From the NCBI RefSeq assembly GCF_001375515.1, contig NZ_CTDX01000016.1, positions 62,001 through 126,000 on the forward strand: DNA of 64,000 bases. Reading direction: 5' to 3'. The notes beneath the pieces are model-generated. The model ran no database searches and was not told the DNA's origin. It saw only the letters and a list, made by a program, of their open reading frames with translations. The stretch is from Bacillus kwashiorkori. GTDB taxonomy: Bacteria > Bacillota > Bacilli > Bacillales > Caldibacillaceae. Position numbers and translations under genes: made by a program. Shown piece after piece: positions 47,474-55,332 of this stretch (positions within the stretch are counted from its first letter, which is position 1; every line of letters starts with the position of its first letter).

Positions 47474-47692
47474 ATGGAAAATAACAAAAATGAAAAAGAT
47501 TATGCCGAATATAACCATGATAACAAAACGGTTAGATTTGGTGGTAAGCCAGCTATTATTGTTTCAGTGTTTGCAGGTGTAACTTTAGTAGGACTTGCTG
47601 GAGGAATTACATATATAATGACTAGAAATCCAGAAGCAACAAAAGAAGTAGCAACTAAAATATTTAAGGAAGTAACAAAACACGCAGCATAA
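47474..47692 (+). CDS. small single-pass membrane protein, 72 residues
   Basis: A charged N-terminus (MENNKNEKDYAEYNHDNKTV) is followed by one hydrophobic helix (PAIIVSVFAGVTLVGLAGGI, about residues 27-48) and a Lys/Glu tail. ATG 47474 has AAGGGTGA upstream; an in-frame GTG at 47462 is less likely. Followed directly by a strong terminator. Function unknown; small membrane proteins of this kind are common in conjugative and phage modules. Confidence 0.65.
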   Translation: MENNKNEKDYAEYNHDNKTVRFGGKPAIIVSVFAGVTLVGLAGGITYIMTRNPEATKEVATKIFKEVTKHAA

Positions 47693-47711
47693 AAACATCA
47701 TTGATAACTTT

Positions 47712-47746
47712 GAAAAAAGCCACTAAACATTGTAGCGGCTTTTTCT
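47712..47746 (+). terminator. terminator after the small membrane-protein gene
   Basis: AAAAAAGCCACTA (47713-47725) pairs with TGTAGCGGCTTTTT, one mismatch, followed by the T tract. Confidence 0.85.
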
Positions 47747-47935
47747 AACTTCTTATTATGTGATATGGATCAGACTAATCGACTTATAATAAGTAAATTT
47801 GTTGTTTTAAGAGGCAAATTTAATGGAATGGGTTAAAAAGAGGTAATGTGTAATATAAAATGATAATGTAATAGATATTTTATTTTCTTTTTATGAACTA
47901 ATTTAATAGAATGGCCTTTTGGTCAAGGTATAAAA

Positions 47936-47997
47936 ATCATCGGTAAGATGTGTGACGAGAATAATCGTTGGCACTCTTAGCGATGATTTTTTATATA
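47936..47997 (+). ncRNA. multi-stem hairpin, possible small RNA or attenuator
   Basis: Outer arms AAAATCATCG and CGATGATTTTTT enclose TAAGATGTG / CACTCTTA and an inner ACGA-GAATAA-TCGT hairpin, ending in a T6 tract 23 bases before the next gene. It could be a terminator, an attenuator of that gene, or a short RNA. The rest of 47747-48019 holds no gene. Confidence 0.45.
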
Positions 47998-48019
47998 AAA
48001 AATTAATGGAGGAACCAAA

Positions 48020-48271
48020 ATGAATCAAATGGAAACGTATTATGTAGTAAGAAGAACGGAGAAGAAGGATGAGGAATTTGCTGTGATTGATGCAATGTCA
48101 CTGGATGAAGCAAGAGCGATCTTTGAAGTTCGGCATAAATCAGATAAGGAGGCAATGACAGAAGGAGAGGCATTTTACATCTATCAAGCAAACGAGCAAC
48201 TGACGTTTGATGAAAACAATCGAATAAAATTTCCGTCTGGCAGAAAGGCAATTATTCAAAAATTAGCCTAA
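48020..48271 (+). CDS. unknown protein, 83 residues
   Basis: Not recognised. A small acidic alpha/beta protein (ETYYVVRRTEKKDEEFAVID ... GEAFYIYQANEQLTFDENNR) with no membrane segment. ATG 48020 has GGAGG upstream and the gene has its own terminator, which supports it being real. It lies right after the multi-stem hairpin. Confidence 0.65.
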   Translation: MNQMETYYVVRRTEKKDEEFAVIDAMSLDEARAIFEVRHKSDKEAMTEGEAFYIYQANEQLTFDENNRIKFPSGRKAIIQKLA

Positions 48272-48276
48272 AAATG

Positions 48277-48316
48277 AAAAGACTTCTGATTGAAAACCTT
48301 ATCAGAAGTCTTTTTT
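48277..48316 (+). terminator. terminator after the 83-residue gene
   Basis: AAAAGACTTCTGAT (48277-48290) pairs perfectly with ATCAGAAGTCTTTT and is followed by TT-GTTTT. Confidence 0.9.
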
Positions 48317-48403
48317 GTTTTGCAACAACAGTTTAAAGTTTTGTCCTAAATATTAGTGTTTAGCTATTACTTTATTTCGTCAACACCTGTTTTTTATCAT
48401 ATA

Positions 48404-48690
48404 TGGTAACGATTAAAAGTAACTAACATTAGAAACTAGATGTAAGATTAATAGATAAAGTCAATAAAATGATGAATTTTCAAATGTTTGTCATGGTATC
48501 TATTAATCGTTACCAATCTCATGATAAAGGCTATTCTTGGAGTGAATAACGATCATATAAGTGAATTTCTTCGAATAATGGTTACCATTTATCGTAACGA
48601 ATAGGAAGAAGGAAAGAAAAATAAGAAGGCTTAAACGAGGAAAATATTGATATTTCAGCGTTTCGTCATAGTATCTATTAATAGTAACGA
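48404..48690. repeat. four regularly spaced 22-bp imperfect palindromes (iteron-like array)
   Basis: Units begin at 48404, 48494, 48579 and 48669 (spacing 90, 85 and 90). They read TGGTAACGATTAAAAGTAAC, TGGTATCTATTAATCGTTAC, TGGTTACCATTTATCGTAAC and TAGTATCTATTAATAGTAAC, each followed by two more bases. Consensus: TGGTAWCNATTAATNGTAAC. The second and fourth also share GTTTNGTCATRG upstream. The array fills an otherwise gene-free gap (48317-48773) at the 3' side of the replication-relaxation gene, as iterons or partition sites do. Confidence 0.75.
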
Positions 48691-48773
48691 ATGGTGTATT
48701 CTGATAAATATCACTTTAACTTAGTATGTATGTAAGTCATTCAAATTGAATGACTATACGAAAAAAGGATTGA

Positions 48774-49772
48774 TTAGTATTTACGTAGTGCTTTATATAT
48801 TGTTTCATCATTTTGTTCCAAAATTGAAACAACTACTTTCAAACCAGATTGTATCGCTAGATTTGCAACTGCAGCATCTGATGCAAATTGTTTCATAATG
48901 TTCTCTCTCCTTTTAATTCCATTGTTAAGTGTAGAACGGTTTGAGAAGCTGTTATCCGCTATTACAATGTTCATAATGTGAAGGACGTCCGGGTTCTTTT
49001 TGGCTAGAATGGCATATTTAAATACCTTTTGGACCAATGTTTCGATGGGTTCCGTTCCCATATCTAATTCAATATTTATAATCGCATCCCTTGATTTCCT
49101 GCTTCCTTTTAATTCAATAATCCAATCTGGTTTTACAATCGTCATTGTGGCTCCATTTATCTTTGTGCCAGTTTTATTTACTGTCATATACTTTGCAACT
49201 TTCGCATGATATGCCCCGTTATTTTGTCGATGTAGGTTTTTGTCCTTCTTTATCCATTCTGTGTATGGGAAGGTAGCTGGTGAATGGGAGAATGACGTTA
49301 AATCGTATAGAATAGAATATTTTATTTCGTCTGTATTTGGATCTCTTACTACCTCAGTGTTTAAATAAGTTAAAATATTGATAGCTGCCTGTTGCGTAAA
49401 TAAAAAATGCATCAGATTCTTTTTTTGATTAAATTTATAAATTTTTGGTTTGTTGTATGTGCTATCCAATAAATTGTTTTCTATTAATAAATCAACGGCC
49501 TTGCTTCCAATACACAAGAATTTGAACCGTTCTCCATTAAAACCTTCACTATAATGTTCGCCGCGAATTAGTTGATAATCCTCAAATTTTCGGATTCGAT
49601 TCTTAAAACTATATTCAGTGATATTCATTTCAATTAAGTGTTTGGCAGCTTGATATAATTGCTTTAGCGTTAACATTCGTTGCTGTTCTAAGAATACTAA
49701 TAGCTTTAAATCAGATTTGGTTAGTTCCAACCGCTGTCTTGCATTTTTCTTTAGGACAATTTTATCTTGCAT
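48774..49772 (-). CDS. replication-relaxation family protein
   Basis: A 332-residue protein matching, by pattern, the replication-relaxation family (PF13814) of Gram-positive plasmids and integrative elements: an N-terminal winged-helix region (LTKSDLKLLVFLEQQRMLTL ... YSFKNRIRKFEDYQLIRG) and a nuclease-like core (VKPDWIIELKGSRKSRDAII, NIELDMGTEPIETLVQKVFK). ATG 49772 has AAAGGAG upstream. Together with the repeat array at its 3' side it suggests a relic or active replication/transfer module of an integrative element. Confidence 0.75.
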   Translation of the reverse strand: MQDKIVLKKNARQRLELTKSDLKLLVFLEQQRMLTLKQLYQAAKHLIEMNITEYSFKNRIRKFEDYQLIRGEHYSEGFNGERFKFLCIGSKAVDLLIENNLLDSTYNKPKIYKFNQKKNLMHFLFTQQAAINILTYLNTEVVRDPNTDEIKYSILYDLTSFSHSPATFPYTEWIKKDKNLHRQNNGAYHAKVAKYMTVNKTGTKINGATMTIVKPDWIIELKGSRKSRDAIINIELDMGTEPIETLVQKVFKYAILAKKNPDVLHIMNIVIADNSFSNRSTLNNGIKRRENIMKQFASDAAVANLAIQSGLKVVVSILEQNDETIYKALRKY

Positions 49773-50284
49773 TGTATTTTCTCCTTTCTTTAGGGTGAAT
49801 GATATTTGTTTGGCAGAACACCTTTGAAGGTTTATTTTTCACTATTATTGTCAGCACAAAAAAACTCGCATCAAACATTGCCAATTATGTGAGTAATAGA
49901 CTTTTCACAAGTAATATAGTTTGTCCGATCAATCTTTCTCGACAAAGCACATTACTTAGGCAACACTATTTAATAGGAAGTGTGTTCTTTAAATAGTGTA
50001 CTTTTGAATTTTGATATTTCTAGTCGACTCATAAATAACTTTGGGAAAAATTAAAACACGCAGGGAAATACAAAATTTTTAAAGAAAAAGGATAGAGAGC
50101 AAGGATTTAATTAGAATGCCAATAGGCGGTGTTCGAAGGGGATTATAAGAAACAGATTAACTAGAAGACAGGATTGAGTGAATTATCTGTTTTATTAGAA
50201 TCTTAACAAAGGGGAATAAGCGAAGAGCAAAAGAGCAAAAAATTGAAGAGTTGGAAAAATGACTATTGGTGGGAAGACCTAAAT
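49773..50284. other. gene-free region with an inverted repeat
   Basis: I see no convincing gene. A perfect 11-bp inverted repeat, ACACTATTTAA (49962-49972) and TTAAATAGTGT (49988-49998), lies about 190 bases upstream of the replication-relaxation gene and could be an operator. The rest is AT-rich and featureless. Confidence 0.5.
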
Positions 50285-51655
50285 TTAATTTAATAAATAT
50301 AGGTCTTCTTTAAAAAGGTTAAAAGGATGAGCATTAAAAAATTTCAGGTTATTTTTTGGGCAAGAAGATTTTTTACTATTTTTTTGTGAATGAATTCGGT
50401 AGCTTTCTTTTTCACAACCTTCTCCCCAATTATTAATCCAGTCTATAAAAATCCCCGGAGTTGATTTTACCTCAAGCATTTTTTCGTATTTATGATATGC
50501 ATAAGTGTTATGTATATGGCAATATGCACATAATACCATACCACACCACAATTCATTGGCATATAAAGGAAAGTGTTTTTTAGCATAGAGATGATGAGCG
50601 TGCATTTCTAATCCGGATCCAGAATAGCCACAGTTAAAGCAAGTATAATTTTGGTTGATTTTGATTTTATCTGACCACTGTTGCAGGATGTTGTTAGGTT
50701 TATTATAATAATTTAAGTTGCAAACTGGACAGCCAGAGGTTAGTATATCCCTGACTGGTTTGAAGCCACTATATATTCTGCAGTTTTCACATTTATTTTC
50801 AATTCTATATGAGTTATTTTTGTATTCTAAATTAAATTTTCCCTCAGTTGTAATTAGCAATAGCCCTTTTATTTTAAATCTATTTACAACCTCTTGATAA
50901 GTTAATCTACGATCGATATTAATGAACTCACTTGAACAATGCTTATGCATAAGATGATGAGCTTTAATATCTTGTAATTTTCCCTTTTTTTCTTTTCCGC
51001 AATATACACATGTATATCTGATTTTAAAACTATCGCTTTTTCCTTTATAATTTTCGTATTCTGTCCTTGTTGTCAAAAGTTTAATACTAGGATACAAATA
51101 TTTAAGTTGAGAAAACAATGTGACAACTTTATCGTAAGGGAAACGAAGTTTATTTCTTTTTCTTTCGTCACCACATATTTCGCAGCATCCTTGAAAAATT
51201 GATGAATAATACATATGTATTTTGTGTCCTTTTGGACATTCAATCAAATGTTTCTTATGGTAACCTTTGTAATTATCAAGTAATTTATATCCAAGATCTC
51301 TTGCCTTTTTTTCTGCATCAAACTGAGATAACCCTCTTACAGTAACTAAACAAAAAGAACAAATCTGGCCTTTATTGATTGTTTCAAGACAAGTATTAAA
51401 AGAATGGTTATGGATGATACATCTTACATTAAATGGGGCTTGCCAGTTATTATACTTAAAATTTTTATCTACCGGTACTAGGTTTAATATATCGAGCAAC
51501 TCTAATATTAATGGAGTATTCCAAGATATTCTTTGCTTGAATTTTAGAATATCCTTCTTTTTATCTTTAAAATTGGTAATAAATCCCTTCACTAATTTAT
51601 GCTTTAAACCCCAATTTGCATCTAAATAATCATCAGGTAAATGAAATTTTTCCAT
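50285..51655 (-). CDS. HNH endonuclease-like protein with repeated zinc-ribbon modules
   Basis: A 456-residue basic protein with several CXXC-type zinc modules (ICSFCLV, GCCEICGDE, YTCVYCGKEKKG, CENCRIYSGF, GCPVCN) and a C-terminal HNH-like domain: YTCFNCGYSGSGLEMHAHHL, then FPLYANELWCGMVLCAYCHI and HNTYAYHKYEK. The tandem zinc ribbons resemble treble-clef arrays of phage and homing-type nucleases. I start at ATG 51655 with GGTGA upstream rather than GTG 51667. It is alone on the minus strand, with terminators or gaps on both sides. Nuclease activity is inferred. Confidence 0.75.
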   Translation of the reverse strand: MEKFHLPDDYLDANWGLKHKLVKGFITNFKDKKKDILKFKQRISWNTPLILELLDILNLVPVDKNFKYNNWQAPFNVRCIIHNHSFNTCLETINKGQICSFCLVTVRGLSQFDAEKKARDLGYKLLDNYKGYHKKHLIECPKGHKIHMYYSSIFQGCCEICGDERKRNKLRFPYDKVVTLFSQLKYLYPSIKLLTTRTEYENYKGKSDSFKIRYTCVYCGKEKKGKLQDIKAHHLMHKHCSSEFINIDRRLTYQEVVNRFKIKGLLLITTEGKFNLEYKNNSYRIENKCENCRIYSGFKPVRDILTSGCPVCNLNYYNKPNNILQQWSDKIKINQNYTCFNCGYSGSGLEMHAHHLYAKKHFPLYANELWCGMVLCAYCHIHNTYAYHKYEKMLEVKSTPGIFIDWINNWGEGCEKESYRIHSQKNSKKSSCPKNNLKFFNAHPFNLFKEDLYLLN

Positions 51656-52106
51656 ATATATCACCAAAACTTAATTTTTAATATATATATCCAATTTTTA
51701 AAACTGATATTCATGTGTATCAACAAGAATATTGAGCCCCCATCTTTGAAAAATAGACTCTTATCACGGAAAAAGCAAAGCACTATCTTGGCAATAAATC
51801 TAGCTAAAGCGATACAATTAACCATTTATTGGAACATCCAATTTTTATCAGGTAATTTCAAGGTGGAAGGGACTAACTGGCAAATGCTTAGAATCGATTT
51901 GTAAGTGAAGGTGGTTCTTTTTATCAAGGATACAAAATAGAAAAAGACTTAATGGGATTATAAGAGAATATTTGCTGTTTAATAATTAATTTAAGTGGAA
52001 ATAATATTTATTACTGTTATCGGATGATAACAAAACAATTGACGTTCGGCAATGTTCAGGATATTATATATGTAGATAGAAAGGTGATCTAGGGTGTGAA
52101 TTAGTA
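51656..52106. other. gap upstream of the toxin-antitoxin unit
   Basis: No clear gene. A plus-strand frame around 51740-51900 (LSRKKQSTILAINLAKAIQL) may be a decayed fragment I cannot identify. The only well-formed signal is the promoter at 52039-52067. Confidence 0.5.
52039..52067 (+). promoter_or_regulatory. promoter of the MqsR-like toxin/antitoxin unit
   Basis: TTGACG (52039-52044), a 17-base spacer and TATTAT (52062-52067) precede the toxin gene by 40 bases. Confidence 0.7.
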
Positions 52107-52496
52107 TTGAATGTAGCTTCTAAGCAACAAATAAACTCCATTCTTTTAAAAATTAAAGAAAGTATACAACAGGAACAAGGTAAAAACTTCATCTTTAAAA
52201 ACAGGGATAAAAATAAGGCAACCTTAACCAAGTTAGGTTGGCTACCGTCTCATGTTAAACAAGAAATTTTGACATTAACCTATAAAAATTACAGCAAAGG
52301 TCCTGAACAGAATAAAAGTAGTAGTGGAAACAACAAAGGTTCGGTCTGGACCTTTGGAAAGAAGATTGAAGGTTTAGATATCTATATTAAAGTGCATGTA
52401 ATTCCTTTTGGAGTTACTCAATGCGTGTGTATTTCCTTTCACGAGGAAGATTTGGAAGAAGGAAAACTAACTTTCCCATATGCAGATGAAAATTAG
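52107..52496 (+). CDS. MqsR-like type II toxin (predicted mRNA interferase)
   Basis: A 129-residue protein with the RelE-like MqsR family pattern: KIKESIQQEQGKNFIF, LTKLGWLPSHVKQEILTLTY, YSKGPEQN, VWTFGKKIEGLDIYIKVHV and CVCISFHEEDLEEGKLTFPY. Members cleave mRNA. The likely start is TTG 52107 with AGGGTG ten bases upstream. It is the first gene of a two-gene unit; the antitoxin starts 17 bases after its stop. Toxin-first order is typical of mqsRA. Confidence 0.83.
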   Translation: MNVASKQQINSILLKIKESIQQEQGKNFIFKNRDKNKATLTKLGWLPSHVKQEILTLTYKNYSKGPEQNKSSSGNNKGSVWTFGKKIEGLDIYIKVHVIPFGVTQCVCISFHEEDLEEGKLTFPYADEN

Positions 52497-52513
52497 TCTT
52501 GGAGGTGCTTTTT

Positions 52514-53527
52514 ATGGCATTTGAACATTTCTGTCCAGAATGTTTAGAGACGAGGGGATTTGAAAGTATTTTCATCGAAGAGGACTACCCTGTTAAGAAT
52601 GAAGTAATAACGATTGATTCACATTATTATAAGTGTAATGAATGCGGAGAGCTTATTCTTGATCCGGAAAATGAAGATGAAAATTACGTAAATGCTTATA
52701 ATGAATACAGAAAAAGAAAAAACTTATTGTTTCCAGAGGAAATAATAGAGATACGGGAAAAGTATGACATAAGCCAAAGACAAATGGCTAAAATTCTTGG
52801 CTGGAGTCACGCAACATTGTCCCGTTATGAAACTGGAGCTTTACAGAGTCAGAGTCATAATAATGAACTTGTCTTACTGCAAGACCCAGTAAATATGTTG
52901 AAGATCATTGAACGGAACAAAGATAATTTAACAAAACAGGGATATGATCGAATTAAATCTAAAGTTAAAACAATGATAGTCGACCATAGTAGCAAAAGTT
53001 TATATACCATGGTAGAAAGTTCTTTTATAACTGAGCCAAGTGAATATAATGGTTTTACCACATTTAATTTAGAGAAACTAATTAATGTGGTTAAATACTT
53101 TCTTTACAGAGACTCACAGGTATATAAAGTGAAATTAATGAAATATCTTTGGTTCACTGATTTCTTTCACTTTAAAAATTGGACTGTATCTTTAACAGGG
53201 TTGAAATACGCCAAGTTACCGATGGGTCCAGTACCTGACAACTATGATATGTTAATTTCCTTGATATTAAATGAAGATAAGTTAATTAATCGGGAATATA
53301 TTGACTTTGGAAATGGTCAAGGAGAGTTATTCACTGTAATTGAAGATTTTGACTCGTCATTATTTACAGAAGAGGAAATAAAAACATTAGAGATCATATC
53401 TAAACTTCTTCAACCTCATAATTCAAGATCTGTATCTGAACTGAGTCATAAAGAGTTGGCTTGGTTAGAGACAAGAGACAGAGAATTAATAACATATAAA
53501 TATGCGGAGCAACTAAGTCTTAGTTAA
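52514..53527 (+). CDS. composite antitoxin: zinc finger, HTH and SocA/Panacea-type domain
   Basis: A 337-residue protein. The N-terminus has two CXXC pairs (HFCPECLETRG, YKCNECGELI) as in MqsA; the middle has a helix-turn-helix (DISQRQMAKILGWSHATLSR YETGALQSQS shown in two parts); the C-terminal half (KLINVVKYFLYRDSQVYKVK ... LKYAKLPMGPVPDNYDML) matches the DUF4065/SocA, or Panacea, antitoxin domain. ATG 52514 follows GGAGGTG; the ATG at 52499 is the wrong side of that site. Panacea domains are known as chaperone-like antitoxin modules, so this likely neutralises the MqsR-like toxin and represses the operon. Confidence 0.88.
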   Translation: MAFEHFCPECLETRGFESIFIEEDYPVKNEVITIDSHYYKCNECGELILDPENEDENYVNAYNEYRKRKNLLFPEEIIEIREKYDISQRQMAKILGWSHATLSRYETGALQSQSHNNELVLLQDPVNMLKIIERNKDNLTKQGYDRIKSKVKTMIVDHSSKSLYTMVESSFITEPSEYNGFTTFNLEKLINVVKYFLYRDSQVYKVKLMKYLWFTDFFHFKNWTVSLTGLKYAKLPMGPVPDNYDMLISLILNEDKLINREYIDFGNGQGELFTVIEDFDSSLFTEEEIKTLEIISKLLQPHNSRSVSELSHKELAWLETRDRELITYKYAEQLSLS

Positions 53528-53530
53528 AAC

Positions 53531-53564
53531 AAAACCACAAGTGGAAAAGCATCTTGTGGTTTTT
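53531..53564 (+). terminator. terminator of the toxin-antitoxin unit
   Basis: AAAACCACAAG (53531-53541) pairs with CTTGTGGTTTTT (53553-53564). A second perfect hairpin, CTCCCCCA-GATCGT-TGGGGGAG (53619-53640), lies downstream without a T tract. Confidence 0.88.
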
Positions 53565-53671
53565 GTTTTATGCTACGTCTGTCCACACTAAATATACTCT
53601 AATAAGTCCCCCCAAAACCTCCCCCAGATCGTTGGGGGAGAATACATTATTCTACAAAGCTGAATACAAAC

Positions 53672-53716
53672 AAAAAACCCTAGAACCATTGATATATCAA
53701 GGTTTCTAGGGTTTTT
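53672..53716. terminator. bidirectional terminator beside rpsD
   Basis: AAAAAACCCTAGAACC (53672-53687) pairs with GGTTTCTAGGGTTTTT (53701-53716), one mismatch, with A and T tracts on both sides; it ends rpsD on the minus strand. Confidence 0.9.
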
Positions 53717-53743
53717 GAATATGCTATTTACAAAGCATATTAA

Positions 53744-54346
53744 TTAACGAGAGTAGAACTCAACGATAAATGCTTCGTTAATTTCTGCTGGAAGTTCAGC
53801 GCGTTCTGGTAGTCTGTTAAAAGTACCTTCTAGTTTATCAGCATCGAAAGTAACATAATCTGGAATAAAGTTAGTTGCTTCGATAGCTTCTTTAATGATT
53901 ACTAAATTGCGTGATCTTTCACGTACGCCAATGGATTGACCAGGTTTTACGATGTAAGATGGAATATCAACGCGACGACCATCCACTAAAATATGGCCAT
54001 GGTTTACTAATTGACGTGCTTGACGACGTGTACGAGCTAAACCTAGACGATATACTAAGTTATCTAAACGAGATTCAAGAAGAATCATGAAGTTTTCACC
54101 ATGAACACCTTTCATTTTACCAGCTTTTACGAAAGTGTTATGGAATTGACGTTCGTTTAAACCGTACATATGACGTAATTTTTGTTTTTCTTGTAACTGT
54201 AAACCATATTCGGAAAGTTTTTTCCGTTGTCCTGGGCCATGTTGACCTGGTGCATAAGGACGTTTTTCTAATTCTTTACCTGTACCGCTTAAAGATATAC
54301 CTAAACGGCGGGAAATTTTCCAGCTTGGACCTGTATAACGAGCCAT
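53744..54346 (-). CDS. rpsD: 30S ribosomal protein S4
   Basis: Primary 16S rRNA-binding protein and translational autoregulator, 200 residues. The N-terminal [20 protein letters not shown] and the S4 RNA-binding domain ([20 protein letters not shown] ... [20 protein letters not shown]) are diagnostic. ATG 54346 follows AGGAGGAG; the frame extends further upstream but without support. It stands as a single-gene unit with its own promoter and leader, as in B. subtilis, and marks the right border of the accessory segment. Confidence 0.98.
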   Translation of the reverse strand: MARYTGPSWKISRRLGISLSGTGKELEKRPYAPGQHGPGQRKKLSEYGLQLQEKQKLRHMYGLNERQFHNTFVKAGKMKGVHGENFMILLESRLDNLVYRLGLARTRRQARQLVNHGHILVDGRRVDIPSYIVKPGQSIGVRERSRNLVIIKEAIEATNFIPDYVTFDADKLEGTFNRLPERAELPAEINEAFIVEFYSR

Positions 54347-54555
54347 TGAAAGCTCCTCCTTTTTGTTTTTATTTGGTAAAATAAAAACAGTTACATTCAC
54401 TGTCTATGTCATTTTGTTTTCATGTACCATCGCCCCAGCAGCAGAGGGTTACACGATACAGCTCGCAACTATCCTTTTCAATAACAAATCTATTAGTTGC
54501 CGAGCAACAAAATGAGTCAATAAACTTGAATGCATAGGCTGCAATATTTTACACA
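54347..54555 (-). promoter_or_regulatory. rpsD 5' leader, probable S4 autoregulatory RNA
   Basis: The transcript begins near 54555 and carries a conserved-looking GC-rich stretch (minus strand TTGCGAGCTGTATCGTGTAA, CCCTCTGCTGCTGGGGCGAT) like the B. subtilis rpsD leader that binds S4. The pseudoknot was not folded here. Confidence 0.7.
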
Positions 54556-54561
54556 AAGTAC

Positions 54562-54590
54562 ATTATAGGAGAAAAAGATTATAAAGTCAA
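54562..54590 (-). promoter_or_regulatory. sigma-A promoter of rpsD
   Basis: On the minus strand TTGACT (54590-54585), a 17-base spacer and TATAAT (54567-54562). Confidence 0.88.
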
Positions 54591-54688
54591 GGACAACAAG
54601 ATAGTTCTGTATTATATCATTATCTAGAACAATGCTTTTACAAACATGAAAAAATTTTTTGTAAAAATAAAAGGTTTGCAAAATGCTA

Positions 54689-54697
54689 TGTTATAAT
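54689..54697 (+). promoter_or_regulatory. extended -10 promoter for the 54717 gene
   Basis: TGTTATAAT gives a TGN-extended consensus -10; the -35 is poor. It lies 20 bases before the gene start. Confidence 0.5.
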
Positions 54698-54716
54698 GAA
54701 GTAAACTGTTAATTGA

Positions 54717-55310
54717 ATGGATATGAAAATGGAAAGTTTCAAAGATAAAATAACACGTTATAGTTTCATAATTATTGCTATCGGTTTAGTTATAGCTGGC
54801 TTTTCGCTACAAAAAGGAAGTAATAACAATAGTGTAGAAAAAACTGCCATCGTTATTCATGAGTCAAATGATATAAATGATAAACCACTTGTGGCAATTT
54901 TATCATATGACCATAAAAAATACATGTTGAAGTTGTTTCAAGTGGATCGACTGGATTCGAATAAATTTCATTTAATCAATGAAATAAGTCAGGCAGAAAA
55001 ACCGTTAGAAATGCGAAAAGATAAAGAAACAAATGGTTTATGGTTACATTTTAACAAAAAATGGGTATATTTTAATGAATACCTAGAAGAAGAAACTAGA
55101 GATAAAAAATATAGATTGGATCATAGGAACAATCGGATCAATTGGGAAAAAGAAAATAATCTAATAACTTTAACATCACTAACGGATGATAGTATTTATT
55201 CTTTTCCGATAAACGAAAATGATAAAGTCCATTTTATTGCACCACTTGCAAAAGATAACTCGTTATGGTTAGCAATTATTAATAATGAAGTTAAAGTACT
55301 ACTCTTATAA
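54717..55310 (+). CDS. membrane-anchored unknown protein upstream of ytrP
   Basis: A 197-residue protein with a short basic tail, one hydrophobic helix (YSFIIIAIGLVIAGFSL, about residues 15-31) and a hydrophilic outer domain of mixed character (DHKKYMLKLFQVDRLDSNKF ... LWLHFNKKWVYFNEYLEEET) that alternates like beta-propeller or lipoprotein-type strands. No lipobox cysteine. ATG 54717 lacks a strong ribosome site; ATG 54729 is an alternative. It ends 23 bases before ytrP and probably is co-transcribed with it. I do not recognise the family. Confidence 0.75.
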   Translation: MDMKMESFKDKITRYSFIIIAIGLVIAGFSLQKGSNNNSVEKTAIVIHESNDINDKPLVAILSYDHKKYMLKLFQVDRLDSNKFHLINEISQAEKPLEMRKDKETNGLWLHFNKKWVYFNEYLEEETRDKKYRLDHRNNRINWEKENNLITLTSLTDDSIYSFPINENDKVHFIAPLAKDNSLWLAIINNEVKVLLL

Positions 55311-55332
55311 ATTTCAGCAATTAGGTGATTTT

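Noticed and set aside
48404..48690. The spaced repeats as a CRISPR array
   Set aside because: Units are imperfect palindromes with only four copies and 63-68 base intervals that partly resemble each other; no cas genes nearby.
49799..49996. A 65-codon frame upstream of the replication-relaxation gene
   Set aside because: No ribosome site, no recognisable protein character, and it covers the inverted repeat.
51641..51904. An 87-codon frame before the toxin gene
   Set aside because: Starts inside the oppositely oriented HNH gene without a ribosome site; only the part 51740-51900 looks faintly coding and may be a relic.
53619..53640. Perfect C/G-rich hairpin beside rpsD as a terminator
   Set aside because: No T tract follows on either strand; the true terminator is the adjacent 53672-53716 hairpin. 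It may be a small repeat remnant.
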